Under the pieces are notes generated by a model. The model saw only the letters and a list, made by a program, of their open reading frames with translations. It was not told the origin of the DNA and did no database searches. 5,286 nucleotides of DNA, from positions 1 through 5,286 of the forward strand of contig JACPQO010000205.1 in the NCBI GenBank assembly GCA_016190405.1, given 5' to 3'. This DNA comes from Chloroflexota bacterium (GTDB lineage: Bacteria; Chloroflexota; Dehalococcoidia; SM23-28-2; RBG-16-64-32). This document shows, piece by piece, positions 1-5,286 of this stretch. A program made the position numbers and the translations under genes. Position 1 is the first letter of the stretch; each line of letters opens with the position of its first letter.

Positions 1-228
1 GTGGCCGACTCCTACGTCATCCGCGACGGCAAGCTGGCCGAGCCCATCAAGCCCAACACCCTGCGCATCAACGACAACATCCGCAACGTGCTCGCCAGCG
101 TGATCGGCGTGGCCAGAGAGGGGAAGCCCACCCTGGTGTGGGCCGCGGACGAGATCGTCTACGCCCCGGAAATCGCCCTCGACAAGCTACACATAGACGC
201 CATCGCGGAGTACATGGAGACGCTCTGA
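1..228 (+). CDS. TldD/PmbA-family metallopeptidase-related protein, C-terminal end (5' partial)
   Basis: The reading frame is open from the window edge to a TGA at 226-228 and gives 75 residues. They match the C-terminal domain of TldD/PmbA proteins: a 'YVIRDGKLAEPIKPNTLRIN' stretch (residues 5-24), corresponding to the family's 'y.IenGki..pvk..tl' strand, then 'VIGVAREG' and a closing 'APEIALDKLHID' segment. Full-length members have about 430-480 residues, so most of the gene, including the metal-site region, lies to the left. The GTG at position 1 is therefore most likely an internal valine codon. Characterised family members (TldD/TldE) act as a cytoplasmic protease that processes modified peptides and degrades CcdA; many other homologues have no known substrate. 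TldD versus PmbA/TldE type cannot be decided from this end. The gene converges on the aspartic protease gene, with 20 bp between the stop codons and no evident terminator hairpin. Confidence 0.8.
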   Translation: MADSYVIRDGKLAEPIKPNTLRINDNIRNVLASVIGVAREGKPTLVWAADEIVYAPEIALDKLHIDAIAEYMETL

Positions 229-248
229 GGGCGAGAACCTAGCGAGCT

Positions 249-638
249 CTAATCGGTTTGGGAGATCAAACGCGGCGTCACCAGGAGGCCGGGGACAGGC
301 ACTACGGCTTCCCTCTCGGCGTCCACGTCTAGCAGCCACTCCGACAGGGTGATGTGGCCCAAGCGGGGTTCCAGATCCTCCGGCGCAAAGACAACCTGAG
401 TAATTCCCTCTCGACCAGTCACTTTCACCCTTGCATAGCCCATCTCGAACTCTCGAACACTTCCATCGGCGAGCTCGAACTCGGCGCATCCATAGGGATG
501 AACCCCAAGCCTCGTCAGGAGAGATGAAGGCATCGAGGTATTGCTTGAACCGGTGTCCACCAGCGCCTCGACGGCCTCGAAGCGCTGCCCACTCGGGTCG
601 CCCACCTCAATCCGGACTCGAAAGGTGACCATGGCCAC
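249..638 (-). CDS. Small retropepsin-like (clan AA) aspartic protease family protein
   Basis: This encodes 129 residues, the usual size for the short bacterial clan AA proteins. The catalytic signature is 'ALVDTGSSNT' (residues 25-34, Asp28-Thr29-Gly30), preceded by the typical N-terminal strand 'MVTFRVRIEVGDP'. A 'ELADGSVREFEMGYARVKV' flap-like segment follows (55-73), and near the end is 'RLGHITLSEWLLDVD' (92-106), equivalent to the family's 'lLGvdtLe.l.l.vD'. One D-T-G per chain means the active form would be a dimer, as in retroviral proteases. There is no signal peptide or membrane segment. I kept the GTG start at 638 because GGTGAT lies 8 nt upstream on the minus strand; the ATG at 632 is an equally reasonable start and removes two residues. 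The gene begins 23 bp after the GltD-like gene and is probably cotranscribed with it. The family fold is clear, but the substrate and cellular role are unknown. Confidence 0.82.
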   Translation of the reverse strand: MAMVTFRVRIEVGDPSGQRFEAVEALVDTGSSNTSMPSSLLTRLGVHPYGCAEFELADGSVREFEMGYARVKVTGREGITQVVFAPEDLEPRLGHITLSEWLLDVDAEREAVVPVPGLLVTPRLISQTD

Positions 639-661
639 CGAAGTATATCACCACAGGGCGG

Positions 662-2104
<1,443 letters not shown>

Positions 2105-2108
2105 ATGA

Positions 2109-2115
2109 CCTTCCT
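2109..2115 (-). promoter_or_regulatory. Ribosome binding site deciding the TTG start of the GltD-like gene
   Basis: The minus strand reads AGGAAGG, then TCAT, then TTG. Counting from the AGGA core the spacing is 7 nt. This is the main argument for the uncommon TTG start; the nearby ATG inside 2117-2130 is out of frame. Confidence 0.55.
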
Positions 2116-2116
2116 G

Positions 2117-2130
2117 CTTACCATTGTAAG
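2117..2130. repeat. Short inverted repeat around the -10 box (CTTAC / GTAAG)
   Basis: CTTAC (2117-2121), a 4-nt loop and GTAAG (2126-2130) form a perfect 5-bp stem that includes the TACAAT -10 candidate and ends one base before the Shine-Dalgarno sequence. It could be an operator, or a small leader hairpin if transcription starts further upstream. Confidence 0.3.
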
Positions 2131-2152
2131 ACGCGCGGAGTCACTTTGTGAA
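2123..2152 (-). promoter_or_regulatory. Candidate sigma-70-type promoter of the GltD-like gene
   Basis: On the minus strand a -35-like TTCACA (2147-2152, five of six bases matching TTGACA) is followed after 18 nt by a -10-like TACAAT (2123-2128, five of six matching TATAAT). It would drive the GltD-like gene and the aspartic protease behind it. Transcription would begin near 2116, leaving a leader of only about 12 nt with the Shine-Dalgarno sequence at its very start. That is tight and lowers confidence. Confidence 0.45.
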
Positions 2153-2174
2153 ATCGTTAGCAAGGCGGACTCCG
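2136..2174. repeat. 7-bp perfect inverted repeat spanning the candidate promoter (possible operator)
   Basis: CGGAGTC at 2136-2142 and its reverse complement GACTCCG at 2168-2174 are separated by 25 bp. The left arm lies inside the -35/-10 spacer and the right arm lies upstream of the -35 box. This geometry fits a site for a dimeric regulator, or a hairpin in a longer transcript. A 7-bp match in GC-rich DNA can occur by chance. Confidence 0.35.
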
Positions 2175-2245
2175 ATTCCAGTTGCCAAGGCTGGATGAGC
2201 GCGCCAACGGCGAGAGGCCGCTCTGACCCACCACCTGTCCCGGCC

Positions 2246-2306
2246 CAGATTCCTTCGCGAAGATGTCGCCGGCCCATGCGGACGGAATGGCCGCTCAGAA
2301 TGACAG
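2246..2306. repeat. Degenerate copy of the 'CHSER'-type dispersed intergenic repeat
   Basis: The plus strand has CAGATTCCTTCGC (2246-2258) and, 33 bp later, CGCTCAGAATGACAG (2292-2306). Joined, these match the short palindromic-type element recalled from many bacterial genomes as TGTCATTCTGAGC...GCGAAG(G)AATCT on the other strand. It is often mis-called as a small ORF reading 'CHSER...', and one frame here reads exactly that. The usual central joint of a few bases is replaced by about 33 bp that include a second GGAATGG half-like stretch. Ten bases, CTTCGCGAAG (2253-2262), are a perfect palindrome. Recognition is from memory and not from a search. Confidence 0.5.
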
Positions 2307-2332
2307 TGGACGGGATGCCCGCCTGGAAACGC

Positions 2333-2360
2333 AGGAAGCCCTAGCCGGCCGCGGCCTCCT
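2333..2360 (-). terminator. Weak hairpin downstream of the DinB gene (possible terminator)
   Basis: In minus-strand RNA, AGGAGGCC pairs with GGCUUCCU through 8 bp including one G-U pair, around a 12-nt GC-rich loop. It lies about 70 nt after the DinB stop. Only a GCGTTTCC stretch follows it, not a real U-tract, so intrinsic termination is doubtful. Nothing else between 2246 and 2431 looks more like a terminator. Confidence 0.2.
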
Positions 2361-2431
2361 GGAGCACGCGAAGGGATCCCCAAGCTGAGATCGTGTCGAA
2401 CCGCTGCGCCGCTTTACTGGCGTCGGATATG

Positions 2432-2965
2432 TCAGCCGTCGGTACGGCGCAGGCGGCGCTGGCGCCCCCTCTGCTGCCCGATCGACTCGGCGGAGCGGCC
2501 GTAAATGTGGGGGACGGGCCAGCCCTGAAGCACGGCGTAGGTGTCTATCTGCGAGCGGTGATGCACCTCGTGCTCCAGGCACATCATCAGGATCCGCCAG
2601 CCGGAGAGAGCGCCGTCGGTGTCGATCATGGGGACGCGGCGGGTCAGCCAGTCGGTTGGCGTGCCTTCCAGGCGGCGGCGGAACTCGGCGGCGGCCTCCT
2701 CCAGGCAGGGAACCCAGTCCGCCTGAGAGTTCACGGCCCGCAGGGGGTCGCCGAAGTACCAGCCCTCACCCCGGTAGGCCCGGGCGAAGTAGAGCCGCGA
2801 GCCCGCCATGTGCCGCACGATGTCGGTGATCGCCCAGGCGTTCTCGCCCTCGCCTGTTGCCGGCCGGTAGTCCTCGGCGGCCAGCGGCAGGGCGTCGATG
2901 TCGCGCACGGTGCGACGATGCACGGCTTCGAAGTAGCGCAGGAAGCTGTCGATGTCGGCGATCAT
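2432..2965 (-). CDS. DinB family protein (DinB/YfiT-like four-helix-bundle putative metalloenzyme)
   Basis: The 177-residue protein has the DinB-like metal-binding triad: His52 in 'ITDIVRHMAGSRLYF' (helix 2) and His132/His136 in 'CLEHEVHHRSQIDTYAVLQG' (129-148). The closing 'VPHIYGRSAESI' is also typical of the superfamily. These small cytoplasmic proteins bind Zn2+ or Ni2+ in a four-helix bundle. Characterised relatives are thiol-dependent transferases or hydrolases (for example bacillithiol S-transferase, mycothiol-dependent maleylpyruvate isomerase), but most have no known substrate. An Arg-rich tail, 'GQQRGRQRRLRRTDG' (163-177), extends past the usual fold. The ATG at 2965 has GAGG (2971-2974) 5 nt upstream. 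The gene starts 54 bp after the metal permease and could share its transcript; a link between a metal-dependent enzyme and metal uptake is only suggestive. Confidence 0.87.
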   Translation of the reverse strand: MIADIDSFLRYFEAVHRRTVRDIDALPLAAEDYRPATGEGENAWAITDIVRHMAGSRLYFARAYRGEGWYFGDPLRAVNSQADWVPCLEEAAAEFRRRLEGTPTDWLTRRVPMIDTDGALSGWRILMMCLEHEVHHRSQIDTYAVLQGWPVPHIYGRSAESIGQQRGRQRRLRRTDG

Positions 2966-2991
2966 GGGCGCCTCAGGCAGTTCGCGAGGCC

Positions 2992-2997
2992 ATTGTA
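2992..2997 (-). promoter_or_regulatory. Possible -10 element upstream of the DinB gene
   Basis: The minus strand reads TACAATGG, the same octamer found at the GltD-like gene's -10 candidate. At 17-18 nt spacing there is no convincing -35 box (ATCGCA matches three of six), so this is a weak internal promoter at best. The start codon would follow about 20 nt after the transcription start. Confidence 0.25.
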
Positions 2998-2998
2998 C

Positions 2999-3018
2999 CG
3001 CAGGCAGAGCGGCCTGCG
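2999..3018 (-). repeat. 7-bp perfect hairpin between the permease and DinB genes
   Basis: CGCAGGC (2999-3005) and GCCTGCG (3012-3018) form a perfect GC-rich stem with a 6-nt loop, starting one base after the permease stop codon on the minus strand. No U-tract follows (GTACAATGG comes next), so it may attenuate read-through or protect the 3' end of the importer mRNA rather than terminate fully. Confidence 0.45.
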
Positions 3019-3019
3019 A

Positions 3020-3880
3020 TCACCGGGCCTGGCCGAACAGCCGTCCCTGCCAGACCAGGCCACGACCGGGGGCCAGCAGGAAGGCGGCCAGGAAAAGTGC
3101 CGTGGCCGTGAGGACGATGGCGGCGCTGGCCGAGATGTCGGCGTAGTAGGCGACGTACAGCCCGACCAGCGAGGAGAGGGCCCCCACTAGCGAGCCGGCG
3201 GCCATCATCCAGGGCAGGCGGCGGGCCAGTAGCTGCGCCGTGGCCGCCGGCGTGATCAGCAGGGCCACCACCAGTACGATGCCGACGGTCTGCAGCCCGA
3301 TCACCGTTGTGAGGGCCAGGAGCGTCAGGAGGCCGTACTGGAGGGTCCCCACGGGCAGCCCGGCGGCGGCGGCCATAGAGGGATCGTAGGCCGTGAACAG
3401 TAGCTCCTTGTAGAATAGCGCCACCAGTATCAGCACCAGCGCGCCCACGCCCAGGATCAGCCGCACGTCGTCCCAACCGACGGCCAGCACGTTGCCGAAG
3501 ACGTAGGAGAACAGGTCGACCTGGTAGTTGCTCTGCCGCGAGACGATGGCGATGCCCAGGGCGAAGGCGGCCACGAACAGGATGCCGATGGCGGTATCGT
3601 AGCGCACCAATCCCCGCCGGCTGATGAAGCCGATGAAGAGAGCGGTGAGGATGGCGGCGATGGCCCCGCCTAGGTAGAGGTTGCCCCCCAACGCGAAGGC
3701 GACGGCGACCCCCCCGAAGCTGGCGTGGGGGAGAGCATCGCCGATGAAGGCCATCCCCTTCAGGATGACGAAGCTGCCCATCACGGCCGCCACGACGCTG
3801 ACCAGGGCCACGGCGATAAGGCCCCGCCGCATGAACTCGAACGTCCACGGCTCCCGCAGGAAGTCCACGATCTCGTTCAT
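3020..3880 (-). CDS. Metal ABC transporter permease (ABC-3 / ZnuB-TroC-MntB family)
   Basis: The 286-residue protein is strongly hydrophobic, with about eight membrane segments (roughly 20-38, 52-65, 70-88, 95-113, 138-157, 183-200, 199-218, 226-246 and 251-270; two of these probably join or re-enter). Family hallmarks are 'GDALPHASFGGVAVA' (48-62), 'DLFSYVFGN' (122-130), the cytoplasmic coupling segment 'AYDPSMAAAAGLP' (164-176), 'VGIVLVVALLITPAATAQLL' (199-218) and 'YADISASAAIVL' (246-257). A homodimer would form the membrane channel for Zn2+, Mn2+ or Fe2+ import, driven by the ATPase encoded just upstream. The length is normal for the family. The ATG overlaps the ATPase stop as ATGA (3877-3880), and only a poor Shine-Dalgarno sequence is seen, so translation probably depends on coupling. 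The sequence does not reveal which metal is carried. Confidence 0.93.
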   Translation of the reverse strand: MNEIVDFLREPWTFEFMRRGLIAVALVSVVAAVMGSFVILKGMAFIGDALPHASFGGVAVAFALGGNLYLGGAIAAILTALFIGFISRRGLVRYDTAIGILFVAAFALGIAIVSRQSNYQVDLFSYVFGNVLAVGWDDVRLILGVGALVLILVALFYKELLFTAYDPSMAAAAGLPVGTLQYGLLTLLALTTVIGLQTVGIVLVVALLITPAATAQLLARRLPWMMAAGSLVGALSSLVGLYVAYYADISASAAIVLTATALFLAAFLLAPGRGLVWQGRLFGQAR

Positions 3881-4647
3881 GGCCCGATGAACGTCCTCTC
3901 GCCGCCCGGCAGCACGAACAGGTGCCGCTCGAAGGCCGCGCTCAGGAGCTCCTCCGTGAACACGTCGCCCGGCCGCCCGAAAGCGACGACGCGCCGGTTG
4001 AGGAGCACGGCGTGGTCGAAGTCCGCCGCCACGCAGGAGAGGTCGTGGGTGGCCACGAACAGCGTCTTCCCTTCCTTGCGCAGCCTCTCGAACAGACGTA
4101 GCAGGTCATGCTGGGCGGTGGCGTCCAGCCCGGCCAGCGGCTCGTCCAGCAGCAGCAGGTCGGCCTCCTGGGCCAGGGCGCGGGCGATGAGGGCCCGCCG
4201 CTGCTCGCCGCCCGACAGCTCGCCGATGCGCCGGCCGGCCCGGTCCGCCAGCCGCACCCGCTCCAGCGCCGCCATCGCCACCTCGCGGTCGCCGGCGCCC
4301 GGCCGTCGCAACAGGCCGATGCGCCCGTACCGGCCCATAAGGACGACATCGAAGACGGTGACGGGAAAGGCCCAGTCCACCAGGTCCGACTGCGGCATGT
4401 AGCCCAGGCGACCATGGTTCGGCCGGCCGCGGCTGCCATAGACGAACACCTGGCCCTGCGACGGTTTGTGCAGGCCCAGGATCACCCTGAGCAGCGTGGA
4501 CTTGCCGGAGCCGTTGGGGCCCACCAGGCCGGCCAGACAGCCCGGCTCAATGGTGAAGCTGACCCCCTCCAGGGCGGAATGTCCGTTGTAGCCTGCCCAG
4601 ACATCGCGGACCTCTACAGCCTGCGCCGGGCCGCTGGCGTTAGCCAC
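3877..4647 (-). CDS. Metal ABC transporter ATP-binding protein (ZnuC/TroB/MntA-type)
   Basis: The 256 residues contain every ABC ATPase motif intact: A-loop aromatic Tyr20, Walker A 'GPNGSGKST' (43-51), Q-loop Gln86 in 'YMPQ', signature 'LSGGEQRR' (144-151), Walker B 'LLLLDEP' (164-170), D-loop 'LAGLD' (171-175) and switch His201 in 'VATHDLS'. The 'YMPQSDLVDWAFPVTVFDVVLMGRYG' type of segment after the Q-loop ('DWAFPVTV', 91-98) is characteristic of the Zn/Mn/Fe importer subfamily. It would hydrolyse ATP on the cytoplasmic face of the ABC-3 permease. The start is GTG at 4647, eight bases inside the binding-protein gene, with a G-run (TGGGGGG) 8 nt upstream on the minus strand. The stop overlaps the permease ATG. 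Subfamily assignment is firm; the metal is not determined. Confidence 0.94.
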   Translation of the reverse strand: MANASGPAQAVEVRDVWAGYNGHSALEGVSFTIEPGCLAGLVGPNGSGKSTLLRVILGLHKPSQGQVFVYGSRGRPNHGRLGYMPQSDLVDWAFPVTVFDVVLMGRYGRIGLLRRPGAGDREVAMAALERVRLADRAGRRIGELSGGEQRRALIARALAQEADLLLLDEPLAGLDATAQHDLLRLFERLRKEGKTLFVATHDLSCVAADFDHAVLLNRRVVAFGRPGDVFTEELLSAAFERHLFVLPGGERTFIGP

Positions 4648-5286
4648 CGGCGCCGCCCCCCAGGCAGCGGGCCAGCTCGCCCGCGTTGAAGCGCATCATC
4701 TCCAGGTAGGAAGTCACCTTCTTGTCCAGGGCGTCGCCGTACAGGGTGCATACGTCCACGCCGGTGTCAGCGGCGATCTGTCTGAGGGTCCGGTCCGTGA
4801 AGCCGGGCTCGGCGAACACGGCGGTCACCTTCTCGTTTCGGATGGCATTCACCAGCTCGCGGATGTCGCCGGGGCTAGGCTCCTGGCCCTCCGTCGGCGT
4901 CACGAAACCCACCAACTCCAGCCCCAGGTACTCGGCGAAGAAGGGAAAGGCGTCGTGGGTAGTCACCAGCTTGCGGCGCTCCGGCGGGATCGAGGCGACG
5001 GCGTCTTCCAGCTCGCGGGACAGGTCAGACAGCTCCGCCTGGTAGGCGATCAGGTTGGCCTGGTAGAGCGTTTTGTCCGCGGGGTCGCTCGCCGCCAGCG
5101 TGCGGGCGATTTCCTGGACGTAGACGACAGCGTTGTCCACGCTAAGCCAGAAGTGAGGATTGCTGCCCTCGAACAGATCGGCGTAGCGGACCAGCGTCGC
5201 GCCGTCCCGCAGGTTGTCCACGATGGCGCTCTCAAAGCCCGACTCCAAGTCGGCGCCGTTGATGAACACGATGTCCGCCTCGGTGA
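4640..5286 (-). CDS. Metal ABC transporter substrate-binding protein (cluster A-I, ZnuA/TroA-like), N-terminus outside window
   Basis: The frame runs through the right edge, giving about 214 residues of a protein usually near 300 long. The GTG at 5267-5269 is an internal Val: the codons before it read T-E-A-D-I and continue into the family strand 'ADIVFINGADLE'. The signal peptide or lipobox and the first metal ligand are therefore missing. Visible likely metal ligands are His in 'SNPHFWL' (codon 5153-5155), His in 'TTHDAF' (4955-4957) and Asp in 'LYGDAL' (4733-4735). The mid-protein helix and the 'GQEPSPGDI' and 'VFAEPGF' segments also match. A His at the 'THDAF' position is typical of zinc-binding ZnuA/TroA types, whereas Mn-binding PsaA/MntC types have Glu there. 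No His-rich loop separates the first two visible ligands. The protein would capture the metal outside the membrane for the permease/ATPase pair. The operon promoter and any Zur or Fur box are outside the window. Confidence 0.92.
   Translation of the reverse strand, partial: TEADIVFINGADLESGFESAIVDNLRDGATLVRYADLFEGSNPHFWLSVDNAVVYVQEIARTLAASDPADKTLYQANLIAYQAELSDLSRELEDAVASIPPERRKLVTTHDAFPFFAEYLGLELVGFVTPTEGQEPSPGDIRELVNAIRNEKVTAVFAEPGFTDRTLRQIAADTGVDVCTLYGDALDKKVTSYLEMMRFNAGELARCLGGGAGG

Larger units (their letters stand above)
2105..2431. other. Gene-free intergenic region between the GltD-like and DinB genes
   Basis: This 327-bp stretch lies between the DinB stop and the GltD-like start. Short frames cross it, but none has a recognisable domain, a good ribosome binding site or a clear reason to be coding. 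From right to left it contains an imperfect hairpin (2333-2360), a degenerate dispersed-repeat copy (2246-2306), and the promoter region with its inverted repeats (2117-2174). I saw no tRNA T-loop consensus, riboswitch signature or transposon end. Confidence 0.65.

Noticed and set aside
1..228. A complete 75-residue protein starting at the GTG at position 1
   Set aside because: The sequence matches only the last part of the TldD/PmbA C-terminal domain, and the frame is open to the window edge, so it is a truncated view of a larger gene.
2161..2240. Possible small structured RNA or tRNA
   Set aside because: There are 5-bp pairings (TCCAG/CTGGA, GAGCG/CGCTC), but no TTCGA-type T-loop, no acceptor stem and no cloverleaf spacing.
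2373..2380. GGGATCCC and GGCCGCGGCC (2347-2356) palindromes
   Set aside because: Short palindromes of this kind are expected by chance in GC-rich DNA, and nothing around them suggests a site.
2141..2383. Minus-strand 80-codon frame in the intergenic region, reading 'CHSER...' in its middle
   Set aside because: The 'CHSER' reading is what this repeat gives in one frame, and I found neither a good ribosome binding site nor a domain, so it is probably a spurious ORF.
2393..3190. Long plus-strand frame (265 codons) antisense to the DinB gene
   Set aside because: It is a mirror frame produced by GC-rich third positions; its translation has no recognisable domain, while the opposite strand encodes a clear DinB protein.
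5050..5269. GTG at 5267-5269 as the true start of the binding protein
   Set aside because: Family residues continue upstream in frame (T-E-A-D-I before 'VFINGADLE'), and the first metal ligand and export signal would be missing.

Overview
This 5.3 kb window is GC-rich bacterial chromosome carrying ordinary metabolic and transport genes. I found no clear sign of a new biological system, phage, insertion sequence, RNA gene or CRISPR array. Gene density, GTG/TTG starts, ATGA-type overlaps and strong GC bias at third codon positions suggest a high-GC bacterium. The gene mix would fit Chloroflexota (for example Dehalococcoidia): a GltD-like flavoprotein without a large subunit beside it, a small clan AA aspartic protease, DinB, a TldD/PmbA protein and a 'CHSER'-type intergenic repeat. 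That placement is inference from memory and is weak.

Layout, left to right. Positions 1-228 (+) are the last 75 codons of a TldD/PmbA-family protein. It converges, with only 20 bp between stop codons, on a leftward pair: a 662-2104 (-) glutamate synthase small-subunit-like NADPH oxidoreductase, followed 23 bp downstream by a 249-638 (-) small retropepsin-like aspartic protease. Positions 2105-2431 form the only gene-free stretch over 300 bp. It holds a plausible promoter for the oxidoreductase, a 7-bp inverted repeat across that promoter, and a degenerate dispersed repeat.

The right half is one leftward transcription unit. It begins outside the window with a cluster A-I metal-binding lipoprotein/periplasmic-type protein (4640 to beyond 5286), then an ABC ATPase (3877-4647), then an ABC-3 family permease (3020-3880). 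Consecutive reading frames overlap by 8 and 4 nt, so translation is probably coupled. Together these three make a high-affinity divalent metal importer. The His-His-Asp pattern visible in the binding protein points toward zinc rather than manganese. A DinB-fold protein (2432-2965) follows 54 bp after the permease and may be read from the same transcript or from its own weak promoter.

The genes fall into two functional groups, nitrogen/redox metabolism and metal uptake, with no evident functional link between them beyond the shared orientation.
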